Part shown: piece by piece, positions 1 to 8,568 of the stretch
How the letters are laid out: each line of letters starts with the position of its first letter
Numbering within the stretch: position 1 is the first letter of the stretch
Assembly (NCBI GenBank): GCA_937873035.1
Contig: CALMVA010000010.1
Location: forward strand, 1-54,963
Length of the DNA: 54,963 nt
Direction: 5' to 3'
DNA from: an uncultured Sphingomonadaceae bacterium
GTDB taxonomy: Bacteria > Pseudomonadota > Alphaproteobacteria > Sphingomonadales > Sphingomonadaceae
Notes under the pieces: model-generated
What the model saw: the letters and a program-made list of their open reading frames with translations, nothing else
Databases searched by the model: none
What the model was told of the DNA's origin: nothing
Translations under genes and position numbers: made by a program

Positions 1-1
1 C

Positions 2-497
2 ACCATCCATTCAGCGTTGCACATGACGCGGAGCGATGCACAGGCGGTAATGCACCTGCACACCCCGCACGGCCAAGCGGTCAGCGCGATGGCGGATGGC
101 CTCCTGCCACATACCCAGACCGCAATGAGCATACTCCATGATCTTGCCTATCATGACTATGAAGGCATTGCGACGGACCTTGAGGAACGGGAACGATTGG
201 TCGCCGATATAAACGCCAAGAATGCCATGATCCTGCGCAATCAGGGCACTCTGGCCGTTGGTGCAAGCGTTGCGGAGTGTTTTCTGCGACTATATTTTCT
301 CGAACGCGCTTGCGAGGCACAAGTCATGATGCTGAGTGCGGGGCACGACGGCCTCCACACGCCACCGCAAGGCACTCCTCAAAAGGTTGCCCACCAGACT
401 GAAGCGCAAAGCGTAGCCATCCATGGTCGCACAGAAACTCGCATGGCCCGCGCTGCTGCGCAAACTGGACAGACTGGATACATCGTTCAGAGCCTAG
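2..497 (+). pseudogene. class II aldolase/adducin-family protein, 5'-truncated and frameshifted
   Basis: The frame is open from the first bases, so the gene begins outside the window. Visible family features are an H-x-H zinc-ligand pair in VMHLHTPHG and the conserved stretch ILRNQGTLAVG followed by FLERACEAQV. The initial frame runs on to 556, but the family-like C-terminus (LAWPALLRKLDRLDTSFRA, stop at 495-497) lies in the next frame, so one base is gained or two are lost at about 411-420. The third zinc ligand, His in the usual RN-H-G motif of the family, is Gln here. Members bind a divalent metal and act in aldol cleavage or related sugar and acid chemistry; the substrate is unknown. The gene meets the convergent Crp/Fnr gene tail to tail, overlapping by 4 bases. 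It is either a real pseudogene or a sequence error at a contig end. Confidence 0.7.
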
Positions 498-1173
498 ATA
501 ATCAGCTCTTCAACACGGTGCGGAGCGACGATCATCAGCGCATCCTTATCGCGTGAGATGTAGCCGCGCCGTTCCAGATCGTTGATCGTGCGCGACACGG
601 TTTCGCGGGTGGACTGCACGATGAGCGCAAGCTCCGTCATTGTCGGCACGGGGGTGATTGTTCGCCCATCATGTGCGCGGGCCTGCCGCAGCAACTCGGC
701 ATAGATGCGGCCTGTCGCGGACAGCGTGGTGCGCTCAACCATGCGGCGCGCGGTGCGGCTCAACCGCGCCGTTACCTGCCGCAGCACGGCGAGCGCGAGG
801 GCTGGGTGGTTCTCAAGCAGCAACGCAAAGTCATGCTGGCGAATCCGCCCGGCCTCAACATGAGTGACGGCGATCACTTCATCGCCAGAGCTTGTGCCCT
901 CCATTGCGTTGAGATCGCCAAAGAGATCTCCGGGGGCGTAGGTGTCGAGCAGCACGAGCTGGCCTTGTGCGGAATAGACCACCGCCTGCGCCCGCCCTTC
1001 GATGAGGAGAAAGACATAGGGCTTGGCTTGGCTTGCCCTGCCCACAGGATCGTGCCTTCGGGTTCACTCTCGACGAGTTGGGCAAGGCCATCGATGACGC
1101 GTGCAGTGTCTTCGGCACAGCCGAATGTCGCGCGAATGACCGCCAATCGCTTGTCTTCCGCAACGCCGCTCAC
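494..1173 (-). pseudogene. Crp/Fnr-family transcriptional regulator, frameshifted at a pentanucleotide repeat
   Basis: The cyclic-nucleotide-binding-like sensor domain is split over two frames. A likely GTG start at 1173 opens a frame giving VIRATFGCAEDTARVIDGLA and ILWAGQ. The rest (YVFLLIEGRAQAVVYSAQGQ, YAPGDLFGDLNAMEG) and the C-terminal winged helix (TMTELALIVQSTRETVSRTI, then LERRGYISRDKDALMI) are in another frame ending at 494. The break falls in three tandem AAGCC units (GGCTT on the + strand, 1020-1034). Removing one unit joins the frames perfectly as ILWAGQ-AKPYVFLL. Intact members are DNA-binding dimers responding to a small ligand or redox state. No FNR-type N-terminal cysteine cluster is seen. 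A downstream GTG at 1045 could give only a truncated protein. Confidence 0.75.
1020..1034. repeat. (GGCTT)3 tandem repeat at the Crp/Fnr frameshift
   Basis: Three direct copies of GGCTT (AAGCC on the coding strand) sit exactly where the regulator changes frame. Two copies would keep the frame open. The tract could be a slippage site or an assembly error. Confidence 0.8.
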
Positions 1174-1283
1174 GCTGTTACCCCATTTTGCGCCCGTCTG
1201 TTTAGTCCTTGAGCGAAATCTGGGCGGCGTCAAGGGGAGGGGTTGCGTGGTGGTTTTGGGCGGAGCCTGGCTCCGCCCGGCGA

Positions 1284-1850
1284 TCATGCCGCCATCAAGG
1301 TTCGTGCGCCCATATTGTCGTCCGGGCAGTCACTGTCTTGTTCCAGATCAAGCACATAGTGCGGGCTGGGGATCGGGCGACCGCGTGAGGGGCAGTGCCG
1401 TTCCACAACTTTACCTGTCCGCTGGAAACCCAGCTTGCGCAAGACATGGCCCGACGCCGGATTATCGATGAAGTGGCTGGCAACAAGGCGTGGCAGGCGA
1501 AGGGATTCGCGCGCCAACTCAACCACGGCGCGGCCGGCTTCAGTCGCAAAGCCCAGCCCCCAATAGTCGGGTGCCAGCCAATAGCCGAGTTCTGCGCCGC
1601 AGTTGGATGCCTCTAGCCCGATGCCGCCCACAAGACGTGGTTTGCCTGCCGTGCGGGCAAACATCAAAAACCGCGGCGCCGTGAGGTTGAGCGGGCGCGA
1701 CAGATAATCCTGCGCATCGGCAAGGCTATAAGGCCAAGGCAGGCGCGCGAGCTTGCTGGCAACCGCTTCATGCGAGATCGCCGCGTGCAAGGCAGGGGCG
1801 TCGTCGACCCAGCCAGGCCTCAACAGCAGGCGTTCGGTACGTGCGAACAT
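1284..1850 (-). CDS. GNAT-family N-acetyltransferase (RimJ/RimL type)
   Basis: The 188-residue protein begins MFARTERLLLRPG, the usual start of RimJ/RimL-like acetyltransferases (beta-1 TERLLLRPW). It has the acetyl-CoA-binding region GLGFATEAGRAVVELA and the C-terminal NPASGHVLRKLGFQRTG signature. It should transfer an acetyl group from acetyl-CoA to a protein N-terminus or small amine in the cytoplasm; the substrate cannot be read from the sequence. The start at 1850 is preferred because AAGGAG lies about 9 bases upstream; an in-frame start at 1910 lacks this. The gene lies downstream of rplU-rpmA on the same strand, beyond a terminator-like hairpin, so it is probably a separate unit. Confidence 0.85.
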   Translation of the reverse strand: MFARTERLLLRPGWVDDAPALHAAISHEAVASKLARLPWPYSLADAQDYLSRPLNLTAPRFLMFARTAGKPRLVGGIGLEASNCGAELGYWLAPDYWGLGFATEAGRAVVELARESLRLPRLVASHFIDNPASGHVLRKLGFQRTGKVVERHCPSRGRPIPSPHYVLDLEQDSDCPDDNMGARTLMAA

Positions 1851-1965
1851 GACGTTCTTCTCCTTCATTCGCCGCCCCGCTACCGCCTGGATATGACGAC
1901 TGCGGGACAATGACTAAGCCCCTTGCGCGGACTTGTGCCGCACGCGGGACGGGTGGACCGAAGGG

Positions 1966-2006
1966 AGAAAAGAAAAGGGAGGCGGACCATCCCCAATGGG
2001 TGGTCC
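1966..2006 (-). terminator. Rho-independent terminator of rplU-rpmA
   Basis: An inverted repeat at 1984-2006 (GGACCATCCC / GGGTGGTCC, 4-5 base loop) is followed on the minus strand by a T-rich stretch (CCCTTTTCTTTTC). It lies about 70 bases past the rpmA stop. Confidence 0.65.
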
Positions 2007-2078
2007 CGTCTCCCTTCTTGCCTGATCCGTGTCAGGCCGTCGGGCCACCCCAAGGGCGACCCGTATCAGGATCGCCGG

Positions 2079-2348
2079 TTATTCGGCGGCAATAGCCATC
2101 GCATCGACAGACACGTATTTGCGGCCTTGCTTGCCATCGTGGAAGCGCACGCGGCCATCAGAGGTGGCGAACAGCGTGTGATCCTTGCCAAGGCCCACAT
2201 TCACGCCCGGATAGACGCGCGTGCCACGCTGGCGGACGATGATGTTACCGGCGAGAACGGTTTCACCGCCGAACTTCTTGACGCCAAGGCGACGGCCCGC
2301 TGAGTCGCGACCGTTGCGTGACGAACCACCTGCTTTTTTATGTGCCAT
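2079..2348 (-). CDS. rpmA: 50S ribosomal protein L27
   Basis: The 89-residue protein matches L27 over its full length: [16 protein letters not shown] at the N-terminus, then [10 protein letters not shown] and [12 protein letters not shown]27 lies in the large subunit near the peptidyl-transferase centre, where its N-terminal tail contacts the tRNA acceptor ends. The N-terminus starts directly at M-A-H-K and has no Firmicutes-type cleaved extension. It is 13 bases downstream of rplU, the standard rplU-rpmA order. The obg/cgtA GTPase gene that often follows is not here; a GNAT gene lies beyond the terminator instead. Confidence 0.98.
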   Translation of the reverse strand: MAHKKAGGSSRNGRDSAGRRLGVKKFGGETVLAGNIIVRQRGTRVYPGVNVGLGKDHTLFATSDGRVRFHDGKQGRKYVSVDAMAIAAE

Positions 2349-2361
2349 GGTTCAGTTCTCC

Positions 2362-2766
2362 TTATTCTGCCGCTGCGGCTTTTTTGGCCGCGGGCTTCTT
2401 GGCGGGCTTGGCTTCGGCAGCAGCCTCTGCGGGCGCAGCTTCGGCCTTCTTCGACGCGGCCTTGGCGGCAGCACCAACAGCGAGAATCTTCAGCACCGTA
2501 AGGCTCTGGCGGTGGCCATTGCGACGACGATAATTGTGGCGACGACGCTTCTTGAAGACGATGACCTTGTCACCGCGGCCCTGCGTCAGGATTTCGGCAG
2601 AAACCGAAAGGCCCGAAGTCGGCTTCACTTCGCCAGCGTCACTCGCAAAGAGGACGTCATCCAGAGTCACCTTGTCGCCCGCTTCACCAGCGAGTTTCTC
2701 GACGACGATCTTGTCTCCGGCGGCGACGCGGTACTGCTTGCCGCCCGTGCGCACGATTGCGAACAT
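2362..2766 (-). CDS. rplU: 50S ribosomal protein L21
   Basis: The N-terminal 100 residues are classic L21 ([18 protein letters not shown], then [20 protein letters not shown] and the LTVLKI end). L21 binds 23S rRNA. The protein then carries an extra C-terminal tail of about 35 residues made almost only of Ala, Lys, Pro and Glu, common in alphaproteobacterial L21 and probably disordered. The start is placed at 2766 (MFAIVRTGG), the conserved N-terminus; an ATG three codons earlier is less likely. It is the first gene of rplU-rpmA. Confidence 0.97.
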   Translation of the reverse strand: MFAIVRTGGKQYRVAAGDKIVVEKLAGEAGDKVTLDDVLFASDAGEVKPTSGLSVSAEILTQGRGDKVIVFKKRRRHNYRRRNGHRQSLTVLKILAVGAAAKAASKKAEAAPAEAAAEAKPAKKPAAKKAAAAE

Positions 2767-2848
2767 GGCTATCAATCACTTCTTCTAAAAGCTTCAAGAC
2801 CGCGCAGAACACATCGCCAAAGGCATTGCCTCGGCGCGGAAGCAGGCT

Positions 2849-2876
2849 CGCTAGAGTGACGGGCCGATTCTGTCAA
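2849..2876 (-). promoter_or_regulatory. candidate rplU-rpmA promoter
   Basis: The minus strand carries a consensus -35 TTGACA (2871-2876) followed 15-17 bases later by a TCTAGC/TAGCGA -10-like element, about 85 bases upstream of rplU. The -35 box is convincing and the -10 box is weak. Confidence 0.45.
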
Positions 2877-3032
2877 CCGTTGTCGTGCCCTTTTCCTAAG
2901 GCTTGGCGAGAGTGGCGTAACGCTTCATTTACCCTAACAACGCCATATTGTGATTGTGGCTGAATCCGGTTCGCTTTGGATTCGTGTGTCGGAGCGACCG
3001 CATTGTGTTTTGGTGTCGCTGGGAGATGTGGG

Positions 3033-4994
3033 TTGCTTGACCGGCTGGGGCAGGTTCTGCGTGCATGGTTGATTCTGGCGCTGTTACTGGCGCCCGTTAC
3101 GCCTGCGCGCGCCGATTTGCGCACGGGGCCGGTCTGGTGGGATGAAAACGCCGTTGGCGCCGCGGGCGACTGGCATTACCGTGTTGCCATCAACGTGCCG
3201 AGCGGAGCCACCGTCAATTCCACGATCAAGGTGGATGTCGATTTCAACGCGCTTCTGGCGACGATGGGCGTGAGCGGCACATTCGATGTGGACAGCCCGC
3301 GCGTGATCCGCGCCAATGGCACGATAGCGACCACGCAGGAATTTACCGACTCGGTCTATGCCGGAGCGACGGATGCAACCGGGAACAGCCGGGGCGAGGT
3401 GCGCTTCCTCCTTCAGGACGCAGGTGCCACCACCTATTATCTCTATTTCGACATTACGCAGAACGGCACCAAGTCCGCCAACCCGCAAACGCCGATCAAC
3501 GGCAATTTCGAAAAGGGCGGCAGCGGCACCGCCTTGCCACCGGGCTGGTCGGCGCAAAGCAAGGTTGAGGCCACGCTTGATTCGGAAATCCGGCCGAGTG
3601 AGACACCGACCATCACGTCGGACGGCACCAGCCTCATCAACAGCCCGCGCACGACCGATGGCAATCCCAATACTGGCGCCTTTTCCTACCTGATGGGCGC
3701 GCGCACCGCCAATGAGGTCGCAACCGGCCAGAACCGCACCACGCTTCAGCGCACGATCACCGTACCTGCCACCAATCCAGGCAATCTCGCGCTGCGCTGG
3801 CGTCCCGAAGGATGGGACAGCAACGTCAACGGCAGCAACAGTTACGATTATATCCGTATCCAGATCATCGGCACGACGACGACCGAAGTGGTCGGGCCGA
3901 CCTATGGTAATTTCAACACAACCCCGTTCAGCCCCAATTACGGAACCAACACGGCGTCCACCTCCACTTACGGCTATCGCCACTATAACGGCTTCGACAT
4001 GACGACCGGCGGCACGCATATGCTGGGCATGACGGTTGGCTATGCGGCTGAGCCGTGGTGGAGCCGCAGCGTCTCGCTCGCGGCTTTTGCTGGGCAGACG
4101 GTGACGCTGCGCATCACGACAAGCCACACCGTGCTCTACAAGAGCTGGTTCCATATCGACGACGTCGAATGGTCGGTGGTTGCCGCCACGCTTGGAACGC
4201 CGCAGGCTTTTGGCGCCAATATCAACAGCCCCGCAACGGGCGGCACCATGGCGCCGGGACAGGTTCTGGCGACGACAGTGCAGGTCGATGCCACACCGAC
4301 CTCTTCGTTGATTGCGCGGATATTCGACAATGGAGGCGCCTCGCTCGGCACCGATTTCGTTCTCTACAATGACGGGACGCATGGCGACGCTGTGGCGGGC
4401 GATGCGCTCTGGACGAATGACGGCAGCGTCCCTGCCAACCCCGCGCCGACCGTCCCGCTGTCCGCGCCCACCAGCGGCGGCTGGGTGCTGCGCATCTATG
4501 CCAAGGATGGCTCGACAAGCAGCATCGGCGCGCAAAACGGCCTTGTGCGCGGTCCGGGTAGCGGCTCAGCGACTGAAACCCAGGCAAATTATTATAACAT
4601 CGACGAAATCAGCTTCTCGGTGCAGCGCGCCATCATCACCGTCGCCAAGACCAGTTCGGTGCTGAGCGACCCCGTCAACGGGGTGACCAACCCGAAAATG
4701 ATACCAGGCGCAACAGTGAGCTACTGCATTCTTGTGAGCAATGCGGGGCCGGCCACGGCAACCACGGTGATTGCAACCGATACACTTCCCGCCGAGACAA
4801 GCTTTGTTTCAGGCTCGATGCGATCTGGTACGACCTGCGCTGGTGCCGCAACCGTGGAAGACGACAATAACAGCGGCGCAGACGAGAGCGATCCATTCGG
4901 CGCGAGCTATTCAGCGGGCACGATCATCATGCTCACATCGTCACTCGCAAGTGGCGCTGCAATGGCGCTGATCTTCAGCACCATCATCCAGTAG
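3033..4994 (+). CDS. secreted DUF11-domain protein of unknown function
   Basis: The protein starts with a signal peptide (hydrophobic LRAWLILALLLAPV, then TPARA-D). A long beta-rich region follows, low in Cys and rich in Thr, Ser, Asn and Gly. A segment around LYNDGTHGDAVAGDALWTNDGS resembles choice-of-anchor/X-type surface domains. The end is a DUF11 repeat (ITVAKTSSV, then PGATVSYCILVSNAGPATAT and TDTLPAETSF). The proposed TTG start at 3033 has GGGAG 7 bases upstream; another TTG at 2976 is possible. DUF11 proteins are usually large exported surface proteins; this one stops right after a single DUF11 unit with no sorting signal or autotransporter barrel. No operon partner is seen, and the role is unknown. 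Confidence 0.75.
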   Translation: MLDRLGQVLRAWLILALLLAPVTPARADLRTGPVWWDENAVGAAGDWHYRVAINVPSGATVNSTIKVDVDFNALLATMGVSGTFDVDSPRVIRANGTIATTQEFTDSVYAGATDATGNSRGEVRFLLQDAGATTYYLYFDITQNGTKSANPQTPINGNFEKGGSGTALPPGWSAQSKVEATLDSEIRPSETPTITSDGTSLINSPRTTDGNPNTGAFSYLMGARTANEVATGQNRTTLQRTITVPATNPGNLALRWRPEGWDSNVNGSNSYDYIRIQIIGTTTTEVVGPTYGNFNTTPFSPNYGTNTASTSTYGYRHYNGFDMTTGGTHMLGMTVGYAAEPWWSRSVSLAAFAGQTVTLRITTSHTVLYKSWFHIDDVEWSVVAATLGTPQAFGANINSPATGGTMAPGQVLATTVQVDATPTSSLIARIFDNGGASLGTDFVLYNDGTHGDAVAGDALWTNDGSVPANPAPTVPLSAPTSGGWVLRIYAKDGSTSSIGAQNGLVRGPGSGSATETQANYYNIDEISFSVQRAIITVAKTSSVLSDPVNGVTNPKMIPGATVSYCILVSNAGPATATTVIATDTLPAETSFVSGSMRSGTTCAGAATVEDDNNSGADESDPFGASYSAGTIIMLTSSLASGAAMALIFSTIIQ

Positions 4995-5009
4995 GACCGG
5001 CCATCAGGC

Positions 5010-5378
5010 TTAGTGACGAAGTTCGCGCTTCAATTCGTAACGCCCGTCACGAAACTCATCGAACATCTCACCCACTTCGGGGTGATCGACCGGCCCCTCC
5101 TCATCGTCGGGCAGCAGGTTTTGCTGGCTCACATAGGCGACATAGTTGGTGTCGCCATTTTCGGCGAGCAGGTGGTAGAAGGGCTGATCCTTCGCCGGGC
5201 GCACATCTTCAGGGATGGAATCATACCACTCCTCACTGTTGGCAAAGACCGGATCAATATCGAACACCACGCCGCGAAACGGAAAGACGCGGTGGCGCAC
5301 AACCGCGCCGATCCCGAAGCGGGCATGGGAAACGGGTGGCGGCTCAATGCCGAAGATGCCTTGGTGCGTTCTGTTCAT
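5010..5378 (-). CDS. hspQ: heat-shock protein HspQ (hemimethylated-DNA-binding-like)
   Basis: The 122-residue protein contains the HspQ/YccV core: ARFGIGAVVRHRVFPFRGVVFDIDPVF, then PFYHLLAENGDTNYVAYVSQQNL and the acidic C-terminus. In enterobacteria HspQ is a heat-induced protein reported as a specificity-enhancing factor for Lon and as a hemimethylated-DNA binder. The ATG at 5378 fits the family length; the frame stays open upstream through the tRNA gene, which is not coding. It is convergent with the DUF11 gene and divergent from tRNA-Ser. Confidence 0.9.
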   Translation of the reverse strand: MNRTHQGIFGIEPPPVSHARFGIGAVVRHRVFPFRGVVFDIDPVFANSEEWYDSIPEDVRPAKDQPFYHLLAENGDTNYVAYVSQQNLLPDDEEGPVDHPEVGEMFDEFRDGRYELKRELRH

Positions 5379-5499
5379 GCGCCTGAATCTAGTGCGCCGG
5401 AGAATAATCGCAAGCGCGGCTTGCACACGGCGACGCGCTCCGCTAAGCGCGCCCCTCAACTGGCCATCCGGGCACCGCGCCCGATATGTTTGCCTCTGC

Positions 5500-5851
<352 letters not shown>

Positions 5852-6280
5852 CTAAACCGTAAACTCACCGGCGACTGCGGCGGCAAGGCTGGTGCCATCG
5901 AGAATCCGCGCGGTATCATCTCGCACGATCATCATCGCGCGGCGGATTTCGCAGGTTTCCTCATCCTTACAGTCCTTGCAGCGCTTATAGGCGGTGCGGC
6001 TGACGCAGGGGACCAGCGCAAGCGGCCCTTCGATCACGCGGATAATGTCTCCAAAAGAGATCATATCCGCCGGGCGCGCCAGCTGGAAACCGCCCTGCTT
6101 GCCGCGCGTGCTGACAACGAGATTGGCGTTTTTCAATTCGGTCAGGATGATTTCGAGGAACTTGCGCGGCACAACCGCTTCCTTGGCGATTCGGCTCATC
6201 GGCACGGGCGGGGCTGACGCGGGCTCCCCGGCAAGGAGAAGCATGGCGCGCAAGCCATAGCGGGATCGCTGGGTGAGCAT
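5852..6280 (-). CDS. Rrf2-family transcriptional regulator with a cysteine cluster
   Basis: The 142-residue protein has the Rrf2 winged-helix N-terminus (MLTQRSRYGLRAMLLLA, then IAKEAVVPRKFLEIILTELK and STRGKQGGFQLARP) and a C-terminal cysteine cluster (PC-x8-C-x2-C-x5-C). Such cysteines hold an Fe-S cluster in IscR, NsrR and RsrR, so sensing of Fe-S status, NO or redox is likely, but the spacing is not that of IscR. No suf/isc genes are adjacent, and the next gene outward is the divergent ssrA. A perfect inverted repeat 9 bases before the start codon suggests autoregulation. Confidence 0.9.
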   Translation of the reverse strand: MLTQRSRYGLRAMLLLAGEPASAPPVPMSRIAKEAVVPRKFLEIILTELKNANLVVSTRGKQGGFQLARPADMISFGDIIRVIEGPLALVPCVSRTAYKRCKDCKDEETCEIRRAMMIVRDDTARILDGTSLAAAVAGEFTV

Positions 6281-6289
6281 CTCAATAAC

Positions 6290-6310
6290 CTAATGTCTAG
6301 TAGACATTAG
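6290..6310. promoter_or_regulatory. perfect palindromic operator before the rrf2 gene
   Basis: The half-site CTAATGTCTA, one central G, then the exact reverse complement TAGACATTAG gives a 10-bp perfect inverted repeat with a 1-base spacer. It ends 9 bases from the rrf2 start codon and about 20 bases before the -35 of ssrA. Size and symmetry suit a dimeric Rrf2 regulator, probably repressing its own gene. Confidence 0.7.
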
Positions 6311-6329
6311 AGCAACCCCAACTGGGGAC

Positions 6330-6357
6330 TTAACTTTCGCAGCGGGCACCCTATATA
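6330..6357 (+). promoter_or_regulatory. candidate ssrA promoter
   Basis: TTAACT (6330-6335), a 16-base spacer and TATATA (6352-6357) make a good sigma-70-type promoter. Transcription would start about 6362-6366, just before the acceptor half of tmRNA. Confidence 0.6.
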
Positions 6358-6360
6358 GGG

Positions 6361-6712
6361 TTTTGCCGGGTTCGCCTGGCTATGGCGATAAACTGTGCCG
6401 TGTAATAGATGCAGCGGACCCGGGGGCGGTACCCGGCGGCTCCACCATATTCCCCGCGATTGCGAGGGCTATGACGGGGCCGAACTAGGATCGACGTGTG
6501 TTGAAAGACGATATTTTCGCTCGGCCTGAATGAGCCGTAAAACCGTTCAAAACCTATAAGTGCCAACGATAACGAAGCACTTGCTCTGGCTGCATAACTG
6601 AGGGCCTTCGTGGCCTGACGTTATCCAAATAGAACACGGCTTGGACTGCGCCGGGTAACAGAAGCAGAAACCAGCGGCTTGGGGGTGCCGGGCAACAGAA
6701 ACCCCCACCACC
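6361..6712 (+). ncRNA. ssrA: tmRNA, circularly permuted two-piece form
   Basis: The halves are in permuted order. The acceptor piece comes first, ending CGGCGGCTCCACCA at 6447. A short intervening segment (6448-6475) follows, then the coding piece starting GGGGCCGAACTAGGATCGACG at 6476. GGGGCCG pairs with CGGCTCC (one G-U) to form the acceptor stem. The tag frame at 6562-6597 reads ANDNEALALAA followed by TAA, with the resume codon GCC at 6562. The 3' part contains G-rich/C-rich pairing (GGGGGT with ACCCCC) fitting a pseudoknot. tmRNA with SmpB rescues stalled ribosomes and tags nascent chains for ClpXP. The outer ends are approximate; processing should excise the middle segment, as known for alphaproteobacteria. 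Confidence 0.95.
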
Positions 6713-6726
6713 CTATTTAGAGGTGC

Positions 6727-8517
6727 TCATTTGCCCGCCGGTGCCACGCGCCACATTCGATAAGGCGAATCCTTCGGCAGCGCGACGGGCGAAAGCCATG
6801 CGGGCACAATGCCCTTTTCAAGCTGCGCATAAAGCCCGTTGGGCGCGAAACGGCGATGGTTGGTGGCTTCAGGCGAGTTCAGACAGATCAGCACATAACT
6901 GGCCTTGTGCGCGTCCACGATGCCCCGCGCGCGGTCAGGCGATCCTCGAAACACATGATAGACATCCAGTATCGCCTGCCCGTTGCGATGATAGGGCCCG
7001 GCGATTGCCGCGTGCGAGGTCATGGCGATCAGGCGCGGCCCAATATCAACAAAGGTGAAGATCGTGGCGGGCGGCAGCTTTGCGATGGGGCGCAGGGCGG
7101 CCAGCGTCGGGCAGCGCGCGTCGGCTGAACGCACCGTTGCGAGCTTGCGCTCGGTGCTCGCCTTGGCCTTGGGTTTGGCAGCGGGCAGATAAGATACCGT
7201 AAGATTGACGATCAGACCCGAAATAACGAGGAACGCGGCGATCACACCAAACACGCGCACAAGGAACATTCTTGAGCGCGACAAGCGCGGGATGATGTGC
7301 CAGGCCAGTGCCGTCGCGCCGGGCACCGCCAGCAATTGCGCGCCTGCCCCTGCCCGCGTCTGCCAGAGCAACAGCCCCGTCGACAGCAGGTTAAGCAGCG
7401 CGAACGGCCCCCAGAGCGCGAAATGGGCGCGATCCCGCCGGAGCATCCAGAAGGTGCCGATCAGCCCCATCACCGGCAGGGCCGCCGTCGACAGCGCGGT
7501 GCTGAGCGACTGGACATAAAGCGGGCGGACTTCGCGAATATTGACAAACCATGCCTTGTAAAGCTCGTCGGAAATCCCCTCAGGGCGGCCGAGGCATTGC
7601 GGCCATGACAAGACAAAGAATGCGACAATCACGCCACCGGCAATTCCTGCTGCGCCAAGCCGCACCATGGCGCGGGAATCACGCAGGACTGACAGCATCA
7701 CAAGAAGTGCCCCCGCGATCACCATCACCGACAGCCAAACGGGGGACAACGCATCGCAGCGCGGCACACGATTGGCGTAGGATGCAAACACCAGATAGGC
7801 CATCCCTGTGCCCGCCGCGAGCGCGGCCCCATATGCGCGCACCAACGCCGCATCTTCGCGGTCGATAATCCAGCGCAGCGCAGCGGCTGCCCCGCAAATG
7901 GCAAGATAGGGAAGCATCTCCAGCCCGATGGCAAGCGAGGCTGCCGTTGCCAGCCCCACAATAATTCCGCCACGCACGCGCCTGTCATCCACCAGCCCCG
8001 CCAGCGTCAGCGCCAGAAAGGCAAGCTGCCAGCCATGATGATCGATGCGGGTGGGCATGAACATATTCATGGTGGCAGGCGCGCAGATAAGAAGCGCCAC
8101 GGCAAAGGCCCATGCGCCCTGTGCGACCAGCCGCCGCGCTGCCAGCGTAATGCCCAACGTCGCCACACCAAAAGGCAGCAACGGGGCGACCGCAATCGCC
8201 GCCCGCTCGGCATCGAGCCAGCCGATAAAAGGCTTCAAGGCAAGCATGATGCCCGCCAGCGGCAGATCGACAAGGCGTGACCAGTGAATGTCCGCCCCAC
8301 GCGGCGGATCGAGCCGGTATTGGCGCAGATCATACCAGCCCTGGCCGCCAAGCCACGCCTTCACCTGCGCCAGCCGCAGATTATCATCGGTATCGGCGAG
8401 GATCAGGAAATGGATGTTTTGCCAGCGAAAGGCGATAAGCGCGCAGCACATCAGCACCCAGATGGCGAACAGCCATCGCTTCCAGTGCGCGGTTTGGTGT
8501 GGATTGCCCGTTTCCAT
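6727..8517 (-). CDS. polytopic membrane protein, GT-C/STT3-like glycosyltransferase candidate
   Basis: The 596-residue protein has an N-terminal membrane segment (residues about 14-32), then an acidic first loop ADTDDNLRLAQVKAW and the motif DPPRGADIHWSRLVDLP, about ten further hydrophobic segments, and a soluble C-terminal domain of about 150 residues. An acidic DxD-like motif in the first periplasmic loop after TM1 is typical of GT-C enzymes, which use lipid-linked sugars, but no WWDYG-type STT3 signature is visible. It is divergent from gtrA and the GT2 gene with about 50 bases between starts, so control may be shared. The acceptor is unknown; an uncharacterised conserved membrane protein without transferase activity is the alternative. 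Confidence 0.65.
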   Translation of the reverse strand: METGNPHQTAHWKRWLFAIWVLMCCALIAFRWQNIHFLILADTDDNLRLAQVKAWLGGQGWYDLRQYRLDPPRGADIHWSRLVDLPLAGIMLALKPFIGWLDAERAAIAVAPLLPFGVATLGITLAARRLVAQGAWAFAVALLICAPATMNMFMPTRIDHHGWQLAFLALTLAGLVDDRRVRGGIIVGLATAASLAIGLEMLPYLAICGAAAALRWIIDREDAALVRAYGAALAAGTGMAYLVFASYANRVPRCDALSPVWLSVMVIAGALLVMLSVLRDSRAMVRLGAAGIAGGVIVAFFVLSWPQCLGRPEGISDELYKAWFVNIREVRPLYVQSLSTALSTAALPVMGLIGTFWMLRRDRAHFALWGPFALLNLLSTGLLLWQTRAGAGAQLLAVPGATALAWHIIPRLSRSRMFLVRVFGVIAAFLVISGLIVNLTVSYLPAAKPKAKASTERKLATVRSADARCPTLAALRPIAKLPPATIFTFVDIGPRLIAMTSHAAIAGPYHRNGQAILDVYHVFRGSPDRARGIVDAHKASYVLICLNSPEATNHRRFAPNGLYAQLEKGIVPAWLSPVALPKDSPYRMWRVAPAGK

Positions 8518-8568
8518 GTGCGACGAACGGCCTTAAAGGCTCCGCGCAAAAGGGCAAGCGGGGCGCGA

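Noticed and set aside
3084..4535. Long 483-codon minus-strand frame inside the DUF11 gene
   Set aside because: It is rich in Arg, Ala, Gly and His, has no family features, and shadows a clear plus-strand secreted protein with signal peptide.
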